DNA of 64,000 nt, taken from assembly GCA_017476005.1 (NCBI GenBank), contig JAFVEM010000027.1, forward strand, positions 16,391 through 80,390. The letters run 5' to 3'. This DNA comes from Selenomonadaceae bacterium. Lineage in GTDB: Bacteria; Bacillota; Negativicutes; Selenomonadales; Selenomonadaceae. The translations under genes and the position numbers were made by a program. Positions 7,991-17,862 of this stretch are shown one piece after another (positions within the stretch are counted from its first letter, which is position 1; every line of letters begins with the position of its first letter). Under the pieces are notes generated by a model, which was not told the DNA's origin, ran no database searches, and worked only from the letters and a program-made list of their open reading frames with translations.

Positions 7991-10900
7991 CTAAAACGAC
8001 TTCTTAAACTTAAACGTCGCGGCCACGCCTTGTTGCATACCTACCCAAGCATTCACCCCCAAGTCCAGCATCCACGGGGAATTTTTCATGGGTTTTACCT
8101 GCCAGCCCATTTCTACCATGGCGCTACTGCCGCTGGTGGAGCTGTCCGGGGTGGAGTAACCGTTGACGTGGGCGCTGGCCGAGCCGCTGTATTCGTATTG
8201 ATACATGAGGCCGGAGTAAAAAATTTGGCTTTTTCCGACGCGCTTGGTAAGTTTGGCGCCGATACGCAAACGACCGCTGTCCACGGCGTCAAAAGTATAG
8301 TAATCTCCCGTGGAGAGGGTGGCCTCCATGCCGTTTTGATGGGTATGGTGATACATGGCATACAGCAGAAGTTTATTTTTCTTGTTCAGCGGGTATGTTC
8401 GCCCCACATTGATATGTCCTGCCCAACACGGCGCCGTGGCCGAATAACTGACGGGAATTTTTTGTCCGCCGGAAACAAAATCCTCGGAGGCAAAATCCAT
8501 TTGGGTACGCCCTAAACGGAAACTGCCCTCGATATAGGCGCCATTGTCAAAGGTCTTGCGTCCTATCATGCCCCCGGCCAGATAACTGGTATTGCCGTGG
8601 CCATGTACACCGCTACCCGTATAGCTGTCAAAGCTGGAACGCCCGTAATCCACAATCGGCGCAAAGACAACTTTGGACTTGGCAAAATCCAAAGTCTTGG
8701 CATAGCCTAAATCCATCCCCCAGTTTTTAGTGTCAATGTAAGAGCCGTCGCCTGTTTTGGTACGCAGGGAGCTGGTACCCATATTGCCGAAAATATGAAA
8801 ATCGTTGGCCAGTTCAGGATGAGTGGTTAATAAATCGTTGTGTTCTTCGGTTTCTTCTTCCGGCGGCAACCAATTTATGCCCACATCCACCACCTGCTCC
8901 GCCAGTGTCACCGACGAAAACGCCGACTGCATAATGGCTTCGGTTTGCGCTTTGGCCGAGGTGGGAGCGCCGGTAACCTCAGCCGTGACGGAATTACCGT
9001 CGGCGGTCATAGCAAATTCCCAATCAAGGGACACCCCTTCCGTTAAGGTGCCGTAAGTGGTACTGTCGCTGGTGGTGATGCCATTGGCGTTGGTGATAAG
9101 AGTGATGGTATCCCCTTCTTGCAGAGGCGAGCTGGCATTTGCCTGTACGCCGGCGTTGATTGCCACGCCGGAAAGGTCGGTAATGCCGCCGTTACTGTTG
9201 CTCGTGTCGGTATTGGCCAACGTCAAAACCGTACTGCCATTGACTACCTCACTGGGCAAATAAAAGTTGACGGTATCAAAGCCGGAAATATTTTTGGCGG
9301 TTAGCGCCGAGGAATAAATATTCAAGGTATTGTTTTCCCCCTGCGCCCCTAAACTTACCGTGCTTTGGTAGTTGCTCTGATTGGCGCTACCGATAAGATA
9401 AGCCTCCGTCAAATCAGGACTGCCGGAAATATTGATGGTATTGTCGGAACTCGTTACGCCGTCCCCCGTGACGCTACCCACTATGTAGCAATCAATGCGA
9501 GTGGCGTCGGCATCCGTATTTATGTTAATGGTATTGCCGGAGGCGCTACCCGTGGAGCTAAAACCGCCGATAACATCCCCGTCCACATGACCGCCGTTTA
9601 TGATGATGGTATTCCCCGTGGCACTGCCGGAATCGGTGAGACCGCCGGCAAGGTAACTCGTGGCTTTGATTTCCCCTCCTTGTATGAGCAGGGTATTACC
9701 AGTTGCTTCACCGCTGGCCGAATATCCTCCGGCAATGTATTTGGTATTGGCCGTACCCCCCAGCAAAAAAACTTCGTTAGATGAGGCGTTGCCTGTACTA
9801 CTATAGCCACCCAACAGATAATCAGCCGTAACGCTCCCCACCCCCAAGTTCACTTGGTTACTGGTGGCATTGCCGCCAGTGGTATATCCGGCGGCTAGGT
9901 AACCGGCTGTTATTTGACTGTCGCCGCTTATAGGTATGTACCCGGTCGTTACATCACCACTGTTACTGTACCCACCAAAGAGATAATTGGCATTTATCGT
10001 GCCGCCGTATATTCGCGACTCGTTCAGGGAAACATTGCCTACGTCGCTGAATCCTCCGGCCACATAATTAGCTGTTATGGTGCCGTCATAGACACGCAAA
10101 ACATTTTCCGTGGCACTACCATTGGCACTGCTCCCCCCGTAGAGATAATCTGTCGTGATTGTCCCACCACCGATGCCTAATGCGTTTCCGCTGGCTGCAG
10201 CGTCATTGCTGAAACCCGAAACGATATTGGTTGTGTTGATGGTTCCGTCGGAAACATAGACCGTATTGCTGGAAGCGGCGCTTTTTGTTGCGTACCCACC
10301 ATAGATGGAACCGATGATATTACCGCTATCTATAGTGACCGTGTTGCTACTGGCGGAGAGAGTCGTGTCGGTAGCCGCCCCACCGGCCACGGTGTCTTCC
10401 ATGGTGGCATCGTCGGCTACCCAGCCGCCATAAACGCTATTGATTGTGCCGGTATAATCTTCACTAAAGCCGTTCATGTCAAAACCGCTGTCCGTGACCG
10501 TCACCGTACGATTAGAGGCGGTAGCGTCGCCAAAACGCGCCATAATGCTTTTGTAGCCCCACTTTTCCACAGTGATGCCGGAACTATTGCTACTGTAACC
10601 AGTGTTGTTATCGGTGGTTATTCCATTGGCATTGTTAATAAGTCTCACTGCCGTGCCGTCCTCAAAACCGGCGTTACTGCTCACAGTGGCATCAATGGCT
10701 ACGCCGCTGAGATCAGTACCGTTACTGTCCGTCAAAGTAAGCACAGTATCCCCGGCGTTTACGCTATCTAAAGCAAAATTGATATTTTGAAAATCGCTGA
10801 TATTATTCGCGGTTACATTAGCCGCCGCCACATTCAAGGTGTTTCCCGTAGAGGCACCGCTGTCAGTATGTCCGCCGTACAGAGTGGCTCCCGTCAAGGT

Positions 10901-13900
10901 CGGCGAACCGCTGATGGTAACAGTGTTATTGGTCGCCGCCCCGGAAGATGTTTTCGCGGCATAAACTGCTCCCGTCACCGTTCCCCCCGACAAAGCAACG
11001 TTGTTTTCGGTAACATCGCCACTGTCGCTGTAGCCGCCATAGGCGTTGGTTAAATTTCCGGCAGAAACGGTAAGCGTGTTGCTTTTTGCATCGCCGCCAA
11101 CGCTATAGCCGCCGTAAGCATCTCCCGTGACGTTGCCGCCGCTGATTTCCACCGTATTATTAGAGGCATCCCCAGAGGACAAAACCCCTCCGGCCACTTT
11201 GTCGGCGCGAGTGGCATCGCTGGCCGCCCAACCGCCATGTACTCCGGCGATTTCCCCTGTGTAGTTCGCGTTTAAATTATTGGCAGTATAGCCGCTGTCG
11301 GTAATGGTGAGGATATTGTTGGATGCGCTGGCGGAACCGTAACGGGCGATAATGCTGTTAAAGCCGAATTTTTCCAAAGTCAGTCCGCTACCGGGTTTGT
11401 AAGTGACAGAATCGGTGGTGAGGCCGTTGTCGTTGTTGATGAGTATTATCTCGTCGCCGTCGCTGAGACCGGCTCCCGTTCCGGCTAAGGCTCCGCTAAT
11501 GGTTACACCGCTAAGATCAGTGCCGCTCGTGTCCGTTAGATTAAGCATGGTCTCGCCGAAAGTAACGGCACCGAAAAAGTTGCTGCCGACGGTAATGGTA
11601 TCGGAAATATAGAAATCCATCTCCTGAAAAGCCTTCACGTTTTGCGCCGTGACAGCGTCCGAATAAACTTCCAATTTATTCCCGGAGGAAGTGCCGCTTT
11701 CGGTGTAGCCGCCGTAGAGAGTTGCGCCCGTCAAAGTCGGCGCATTTTTTATGGTAACGGTGTTCCCAGTAGTGTTGCCGGTGGTGGCCTTGCCGCCATA
11801 AACGGCAGTGGTGACGGTGCCGCCGGTTATTTCCACGGTATTATCGGTGGCATCGCTGGTGGTAGCCTCGCCGCCGGTTAACGTGCCATAGTAACCGTCA
11901 TAAGCATATACATGATTGGTAGTGACGGTGTTATTTCCATAACCGCCCACTGCTTCATGCAAGGTACCGTTGAATAGATCCACGGTATTATCATGGACAT
12001 TACCCGAAGGACTGTAGGCGCCGTAAGCTCGTGCCGTAACGTCGCTAGACAAACTGCCGGTATTCGTGGCGTTGATACTGACGGTATTACCGAAAAGGCC
12101 ATGGTCACCAGCACCGCTGTAGCCGCCATAAATTATCGAGTCTTGCGTGGTGGGAATGTCGCTGTTTATATAAACGCTGTTATCGTGAACAGCCTGATTA
12201 GCAGTATAGCCTCCGGCCAGAATGCTGTAGGGAACGCTCACACTGCTGAGGATTGTCACGTTATTGCCGTTAGCGTAAGCGGTAGTCTCGCCGTAGCCGC
12301 CGTAAATTTTTACGCCGTCGCTGAAGGTGCCGCCGTTAATTGTCATTACATTGGAGCCTGCCCTGCCGGAGTTCAGTACCATGCCGCCCATTATTGAAGC
12401 GACGCCAAAAGTACCGCCGTTAATCGTTATGGTATTGCTGTCCGCCATACCGTTAGTAGTATAGCCGCCTATAATCGAGGCGCTACTGCCGCTGAAAGTG
12501 CCACTGTCAATTTGAATAGTGTTCGTATCGGCATTATCATTGTAGTTACCGGCCCAACCGCCGATGACATCACCGCTGACTGTGGCGTTGGCTATGGTAA
12601 GTTGATTTTGATTGGCAACGCCGTTTGCCGTATTAGTCTCGTAACCGTAACCACCATATATATTTTCCATGGTACCACCGGTGATGTTGACTATGCTTTT
12701 ATTTGCTTGACTGCCGTAACCGCCATACACACTGCCCATGGTACCACCGGAAATGGTAAGCTTATTGGCTTGGACAATGCTGAAACCATTATGCGAATAG
12801 CCGCTGTAAACATTACCGTTTATGGTTCCCCCAGTGATATTCACGGTATTATCGTAGGCCGCGCCGCTAGTATTGCTGGGATCACCGTAGGTAATGGAGC
12901 CGCCATATACATTGCCGGTTATACTGCCGGCACTGACGGTAACGGTATTGGAATAGGCCGCACTACCCACATTGTTGGCGGTGTCGGCCACTTGCCCACC
13001 GTAAACATTGCCGATGATGCTACCGCCGCTGACGGTGACACTGTTCACATGGACTTGCCCGGCGGACGTGCCTTGAAACCATCCACCCCATACATTAGCG
13101 TTAAAATTGCCGCCGCTGATGGATACGCTGTTGTTATAAATTTCGCCGTTACCGTTGTAGCCGATACCTCCGGCGATGGTGCCGCCGGTAATGGTGGGCG
13201 AACTGGTTGCACCGGAAGATCCGCCTATATAAGTATTGCCGGAACCACCGGCAGCAATAGTGCCGCCGCGAATAATGACGCGGTTGCTCCAATCCTCGGT
13301 TGCACTGCTTCCACCGACAGAACCTTCACTCGCCACACCACCGATGATAGCGTCAAATACACCATTCGTGATGTTGACTTCGTTTGCCATGCTGGCCACG
13401 GTAGAAGCTGTTCCCCTTCCAAAACCGCCTATCACCAAGTTAGCGATACCATCATTGATAGTGACGGTATTCTTGTCGGATAAGTAATTTTCACTGTACC
13501 CACCATACACCGCCGTTGTTACGCCGGATGGCAAACTTCCGGCTGTACTGTCCCCGTTTATTGTCACGGTGTTGGTAGAAACTCCGTTGGTACCAACGGC
13601 CGAGTTGTAACCTCCGTATATGGTCGAATTTTGATTTGTCGGTAAAATGCCCGCGTAAATGACTGTATTATCGGAAGCTACTTGATTTGTACTGTAACCG
13701 CCGTACAGATTTGTAAAATTTATACCGGTGGTGACATTAACGGTGTTGTTACCAGCCCACCCGTTATTATTGTAACCTCCGTATATATTTGTAAGACTGC
13801 TGAATGATTGAACAGCACCTGACGTGCCAATACGGTAATTATTGGCATTTACCGTCACGGTATTATTGGTAGCGCTACCGGGCTGAATGTCCGCCGCTTC

Positions 13901-13985
13901 AGCACATTCCCCCCCCCCCGAATACACTAAAACTGCCAAGCAGTAAAGCCAGTCCGATTTGTTTAGCCAAAAATTCCTTTTTCAT
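7991..13985 (-). CDS. Giant autotransporter adhesin, phase-variable, out of frame here
   Basis: About 1,997 codons. Translation should start at ATG 13985 (GGAGAGACC upstream) with a signal peptide, MKKEFLAKQIGLALLLGSFS. The frame then meets an 11-G tract (13909-13919) and, with 11 Gs, stops at TGA four codons later. With 10 Gs it joins the 1,960-residue frame that runs to 7991. The passenger has dozens of degenerate repeats of the type YGGYS-(x)n-NTVTISGG(T/N), broken by three larger modules (DLSGVxI..., then SIxARxG..TVTDSG). Residues from about 1,700 on are an autotransporter beta-barrel ending KFKKSF. Product: a surface-displayed beta-helix adhesin delivered through the outer membrane by type V secretion. 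The gene follows a 79-residue gene by 15 nt. Confidence 0.9.
13909..13919 (-). repeat. 11-nt homopolymeric G tract (phase-variation switch)
   Basis: On the plus strand this is a run of 11 C. On the coding strand it lies directly after the signal-peptide codons of the giant autotransporter. Frame logic: 7, 10 or 13 Gs give one continuous reading frame; the 11 present here put signal peptide and passenger in different frames. Slipped-strand mispairing at such tracts is the known mechanism of on/off switching for surface proteins. Confidence 0.85.
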
Positions 13986-14000
13986 GGTCTCTCCTTATCA

Positions 14001-14240
14001 TTAGCAATATAAATCCGTTACTGTCGGTAATTGTGATGCAGTATATTTTTCGTCTATTGCCTCCTGTAATTCCTGTTTCCAGTCAAAATCATCGCCGAGT
14101 AACATCGTACTTGATTGTCGCAAAGATTCTAATTGTCTAAATGCTTGTGCCTTTACCGGGTCTAAGCCGTCTCCTTCTTGCAAAAAATTTTGCCATTCCT
14201 CTTTGGTAAAGGGAGATGCCTTCTGCCGCAAGGCTAACAT
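14001..14240 (-). CDS. Small hypothetical protein upstream of the autotransporter
   Basis: 79 residues from ATG 14240 with the strong site GGAGGTGGG upstream. It is soluble and charged with no signal peptide; the C-terminal part (DDFDWKQELQEAIDEKY) resembles the toxin-binding tail of some small antitoxins, but no matching toxin is seen. It ends 15 nt before the autotransporter ATG, so the two share a message. Function unknown; possibly a regulator of autotransporter production or a leftover antitoxin. Confidence 0.65.
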   Translation of the reverse strand: MLALRQKASPFTKEEWQNFLQEGDGLDPVKAQAFRQLESLRQSSTMLLGDDFDWKQELQEAIDEKYTASQLPTVTDLYC

Positions 14241-14317
14241 CCTAACCCACCTCCCACAATATTTCTCCAGTCATAATTCCACACGCAAAAAATTTTTCCT
14301 GCCGCGTCGTATCAAGA

Positions 14318-14346
14318 TTGCGATTTTTCGCCGCTGACGCTATAAT
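14318..14346 (+). promoter_or_regulatory. Promoter of tatA-tatC
   Basis: TTGCGA (14318-14323), 17-bp spacer, TATAAT (14341-14346), 40 bp upstream of the tatA ATG. The -10 box is a perfect match. Confidence 0.75.
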
Positions 14347-14386
14347 AGGCTGGTGTTTATTTATAGTATGCAGGAGGTTTTGCATT

Positions 14387-14596
14387 ATGTTAGGCGGTAT
14401 CGGTGTACCGGAACTTATTTTGATACTAATAATCGGCTTGGTGATATTCGGCCCGGGGAAACTTCCCGATGTGGGCAATGCCTTGGGGAAGAGCATTAAG
14501 GAATTTAAAAAGGCTACCAAAGAGGACAAAGAAGAGCCTGTGAATGTCACCCCCACGAAACTTGAGGCTAAAACAGCAGAGCCTCGTAAGGACTAA
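14387..14596 (+). CDS. tatA: Sec-independent translocase subunit TatA
   Basis: 69 residues from ATG 14387, chosen because CAGGAGG lies seven bases upstream. The N-terminal membrane helix ([17 protein letters not shown]) is followed by the conserved [23 protein letters not shown] hinge and amphipathic helix, then an acidic tail. TatA oligomers form the membrane passage for folded proteins carrying twin-arginine signals, with TatC as receptor. No TatB-like gene is present, as usual in Firmicutes, so this TatA probably does both jobs. It is followed after 3 nt by tatC. Confidence 0.95.
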   Translation: MLGGIGVPELILILIIGLVIFGPGKLPDVGNALGKSIKEFKKATKEDKEEPVNVTPTKLEAKTAEPRKD

Positions 14597-14599
14597 ACA

Positions 14600-15328
14600 A
14601 TGGCGACGGAACAAACGGGACAAACGGAAACTAATGACGACGGCAGCATGAGCCTTATCGCCCACCTTGAAGAACTTAGGCGGCGGCTCATTCGCTCTCT
14701 TATCGCCGTGGCCGTGGGTAGCGCCATCGCTTATTTCTTTATCGAGGACATCATGCATTGGCTAACTGCCCCCGCCGGGAAACTCTACTACTTGCAACCG
14801 GCGGAAGCCTTTTTCACCTATCTTAAAGTGGCGGTGGCCACGGGCTTTTTGCTGGCGCTACCCGTGGTGTTTTATCATGTGTGGCGTTTTTTCTTGCCGG
14901 CCTTGACGGTGAAAGAACGGATGGTGTTGGGGCTTTTGGTTCCCCTGTCGGTATTGCTGTTTTTTGGGGGGCTGGCCTTTTCCTTTTATGCCGTCCTGCC
15001 CTTCGTGGTGAAATTTTTTATGGGCTTTGGCAACTCAGAGCTGGAGGCCATGTTCTCCATTGACAAGTATTTTGATTTTATTGTTACTTTCGTCCTGCCC
15101 TTCGGTTTTATGTTTGAACTGCCTTTGGTGCTGGCCGTTTTGGCCAAAATGGGCTTTGTTACCTCCCAAGGATTGAAAAAATATTTTCGTTACGTTATCT
15201 TCATCTCCTTTGTAGTGGCAGCCATGCTCACCCCTCCCGACGTGGTCAGCCAAACCATGCTGGCCATCCCCCTCATCGCCCTGTACGGTGTAGGCTACGG
15301 GGTAGTACGTTTTCTACTAAAAAAGTAA
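14600..15328 (+). CDS. tatC: Sec-independent translocase subunit TatC
   Basis: 242 residues with six predicted membrane helices. The N-terminal signature SLIAHLEELRRRLIRSL and the conserved FFLPALTVKER and GFMFELPLVL segments identify TatC, the receptor for twin-arginine signal peptides. The late region includes AAMLTPPDVVSQTMLAIPL, another family hallmark. Length is normal. It is co-transcribed with tatA. A fragment of the dispersed palindromic repeat follows its stop codon. Confidence 0.97.
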   Translation: MATEQTGQTETNDDGSMSLIAHLEELRRRLIRSLIAVAVGSAIAYFFIEDIMHWLTAPAGKLYYLQPAEAFFTYLKVAVATGFLLALPVVFYHVWRFFLPALTVKERMVLGLLVPLSVLLFFGGLAFSFYAVLPFVVKFFMGFGNSELEAMFSIDKYFDFIVTFVLPFGFMFELPLVLAVLAKMGFVTSQGLKKYFRYVIFISFVVAAMLTPPDVVSQTMLAIPLIALYGVGYGVVRFLLKK

Positions 15329-15334
15329 ATAAAT

Positions 15335-15360
15335 CTTGGGACAAAGCCCCAACAAAAAAG
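15335..15360 (+). repeat. Fragment of dispersed palindromic element (3' hairpin only)
   Basis: CTTGGGACAAAGCCCCAACA plus an A-run matches the last hairpin of the copy at 54221-54313 with one mismatch over 24 nt. It sits between tatC and ubiD. Only the third hairpin of the three-hairpin unit is present. Confidence 0.6.
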
Positions 15361-15375
15361 AAAGGAAAGATAATT

Positions 15376-16830
15376 TTGGCCTATAAAGACCTGCGAGAAT
15401 TTATGGCCGCCCTTGAGGAACGGGGGTGGCTGAAACGCATTAAGACCGAGGTGTCGGCACAGCTGGAGATTACGGAGATTACCGACAGGGTTTCCAAGCT
15501 GTCCGGGGACAAAAACGTGGCGCTTCTCTTTGAAAACGTCAGGGGTTATGACTATCCCGTGCTGATGAACGCCTTTGGCAGTTACGAGCGGATGGCCTTG
15601 GCCTTGGGGGTGGAGAAACTGGACGACGTGGCCGACGAAATTCGGGAAATTCTGAAACTCCCTTATGTTTCACTCCAAAACAAACTCAGCGTAGTCTCCC
15701 TGATACCCATGGCCAAACGCGCCATCAATTTCCCCAAATACGTCAAAAACGCCCCTTGTCAGGAAGTGGTGGAAACCGAGCCTGATTTGGACAAACTGCC
15801 TATCTTAAAATGCTGGCCTTTGGACGGCGGCCCATTCGTGACGCTCCCCTTGGTGTTCACCAAGAACCCGGCTACCGGCAAGCGCAACGTGGGCATGTAT
15901 CGGTTGCAAAAATACGACAAAACCACCACCGGGATGCACTGGCACATTCACAAGAACGGCGCCGATAATTTCCGTGACATGAAGGCGCAGGGAGGCGCGA
16001 GATTAGAGGCGGCGGTAGCCATCGGCACCGACCCGGTGGTGACCTATGCGGCCACGGCGCCGCTCCCCCGGGATATTGACGAAATGATTTTCGCCGGGTT
16101 CCTGCGGCATAAATCCGTGGAGCTGACCAAGTGCAAAACGGTGGATTTGGAAGTCCCGGCCACGGCGGAATTTATTTTGGAGGGTTATGTAGATACTCAG
16201 GAAAGCCGCCGGGAAGGGCCTTTCGGGGATCACACCGGTTATTATTCCTTGGCGGACGATTACCCGGTGTTTCATGTGACCTGCATCACCCATCGCCGGG
16301 ATCCCATTTATTTCGCCACGGTGGTGGGCAAGCCCCCCATGGAGGATTGCTATTTGGCCAAAGCCACGGAACGCATTTTCCTGCCGTTGCTTCAGCAAAT
16401 GCTCCCGGAAGTGGTGGATATAAATATGCCCTTGGAGGGCGTGTTCCATGATTGCGTCATCGTGTCCATCAAAAAAACTTTCCCCATGCAAGCGCGAAAG
16501 GTAATGCACGCCTTTTGGGGCATGGGGCAGATGATGAACGTAAAAATGATTATCGTGGTGGATGCTCATGTGAACGTGCAGGATTTGCATGAGGTGTGGT
16601 GGCGCGTCTATAACAACATCGACGCGAAACACGATTTAGAAATCGTGGAAGGCCCCTTAGATGTCTTAGACCATTCCTCTCCCATGCCCAAGTGGGGAGC
16701 GAAACTGGGGATAGACGCCACCAAGACTTGGCCGGAGGAAGGCCATGCCCGGGAATGGCCGGAGGAAATCGCCATGAGCGAGGACGTTAAGCGTCTGGTG
16801 GATGAAAAATGGGCTTCGCTGGGACTATGA
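15376..16830 (+). CDS. ubiD: UbiD-family prenylated-FMN decarboxylase
   Basis: 484 residues from TTG 15376 (AAAGGAAAG upstream). UbiD hallmarks are visible: MYRLQKYDKTTTGMHWHIHK, REGPFGDHTGYYS with the conserved catalytic Glu-Gly-Pro-Phe-Gly-Asp loop, and KPPMEDCYLAKATER. UbiD enzymes use prenylated FMN made by UbiX to decarboxylate aromatic or alpha,beta-unsaturated acids. Next to a UbiA prenyltransferase gene that overlaps its end region, the likely role is in quinone biosynthesis, possibly menaquinone by the futalosine route (MqnL/MqnP-like). UbiX is not in the window. Confidence 0.92.
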   Translation: MAYKDLREFMAALEERGWLKRIKTEVSAQLEITEITDRVSKLSGDKNVALLFENVRGYDYPVLMNAFGSYERMALALGVEKLDDVADEIREILKLPYVSLQNKLSVVSLIPMAKRAINFPKYVKNAPCQEVVETEPDLDKLPILKCWPLDGGPFVTLPLVFTKNPATGKRNVGMYRLQKYDKTTTGMHWHIHKNGADNFRDMKAQGGARLEAAVAIGTDPVVTYAATAPLPRDIDEMIFAGFLRHKSVELTKCKTVDLEVPATAEFILEGYVDTQESRREGPFGDHTGYYSLADDYPVFHVTCITHRRDPIYFATVVGKPPMEDCYLAKATERIFLPLLQQMLPEVVDINMPLEGVFHDCVIVSIKKTFPMQARKVMHAFWGMGQMMNVKMIIVVDAHVNVQDLHEVWWRVYNNIDAKHDLEIVEGPLDVLDHSSPMPKWGAKLGIDATKTWPEEGHAREWPEEIAMSEDVKRLVDEKWASLGL

Positions 16831-16846
16831 ACGAGGTGAAAATTTA

Positions 16847-17701
16847 TTGCTGAACATCAAAGCCCACGCCAACAACGTGGCGCTCTCCCACACGATTTTT
16901 GCCCTGCCCTTCGCCTACATGAGCGCTTTTTTGGCGGCGGAGGGCCTCCCTCCTTGGGATAAACTTCTCTGGATAACGCTGGCCATCGTGGGCGCCAGAA
17001 GCGCGGCGCTCGCCTTAGATAATTTGGCCGACCTAAAATACGACCGCCAACAGGAACGCCTCGCCTACCGGGCGCTCGTCAGCGGCAAACTTTCGGTCAA
17101 GGCGGCGAAGATTTCGATAATTATTTATCTCGCGGTCTGCGTGGTAGCGGTGTGGCAGTTGCCGGCCATTTGCCTAAAACTTTTGCCGCTGGCGGCGTTG
17201 CCTTTCATAATTTATCCCTATACCAAACGCTTCACCTGCCTGTGTCATTTTTGCTTGGGACTGGCCATCGCCATGGCCCCCGGGGGAGCGTGGGTAGCCA
17301 TCCGGGAAAGTATCGACGCGCCGCAGGTTTTGCTCTGCGTGGCGGTGGCTCTCTGGATAGGCATGTTCGACGCGGTTTACGGGGCGCAGGACGAGGCTTT
17401 TGACAAAAGTCAAGGACTCCACTCTCTAGCCACGGCTTTTACCGCCAAAGGAGCGCTAAGGATAGCGAAGTTTTTTCACGGGGTCAGCATCCTGTGTTTT
17501 TTTGCCCTCGGCCTAGTGTTAAATCTCCACAGCTTTTATTTTGTGGGCGTGGGAGTAGCCGCCGGGACGCTGGTTTATCAGCATCAAATTGTAAGCGCCG
17601 ATGATTTCAGCCGGGTAACGCAAAGTTATTTTCTGCGCAACGGCATCGTGTCGGTGGCCATGTGTATTTTTACGGGATTGGATTTGTGGCTGTGTAGCTG
17701 A
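16847..17701 (+). CDS. ubiA: UbiA-family prenyltransferase
   Basis: 284 residues from TTG 16847, selected because CGAGGTGAA lies five bases upstream; longer frames lack a site. It is a multi-pass membrane protein. The first Asp-rich motif is DNLADLKYDRQQ and the second is FDAVYGAQDEAFDKSQGLHS; both bind prenyl diphosphate through magnesium. UbiA enzymes attach a polyprenyl chain to an aromatic ring. The start is 14 nt after the ubiD stop, so the pair is one operon. MqnP-type prenylation of a naphthoate is likely but not proven. Confidence 0.92.
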   Translation: MLNIKAHANNVALSHTIFALPFAYMSAFLAAEGLPPWDKLLWITLAIVGARSAALALDNLADLKYDRQQERLAYRALVSGKLSVKAAKISIIIYLAVCVVAVWQLPAICLKLLPLAALPFIIYPYTKRFTCLCHFCLGLAIAMAPGGAWVAIRESIDAPQVLLCVAVALWIGMFDAVYGAQDEAFDKSQGLHSLATAFTAKGALRIAKFFHGVSILCFFALGLVLNLHSFYFVGVGVAAGTLVYQHQIVSADDFSRVTQSYFLRNGIVSVAMCIFTGLDLWLCS

Positions 17702-17709
17702 AAAAAACG

Positions 17710-17729
17710 TCCTCCTCTTTAGAGGAGGA
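17710..17729. terminator. Terminator-like hairpin after ubiA
   Basis: TCCTCCTC / GAGGAGGA stem with a tiny loop. On the plus strand it is followed by ATTTGCT (weak tail); on the minus strand it is followed by CGTTTTTTT, so it may work better in that direction. Confidence 0.45.
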
Positions 17730-17862
17730 TTTGCTCGTCTAGAATTTTCAAAAAAAAATAGCAAAAATTTTCCCGGTCAAGCAGGAATTTGACAAGTTGC
17801 AGTCGAAGGAGTACTCTGTTATTATTGTGTGCAATAAATTTTTTTAAGGAGCATTTATTGAA

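Noticed and set aside
8030..13483. Long plus-strand frames antisense to the giant autotransporter
   Set aside because: They mirror the repeat-rich coding strand, lack ribosome sites and show no recognisable domains.
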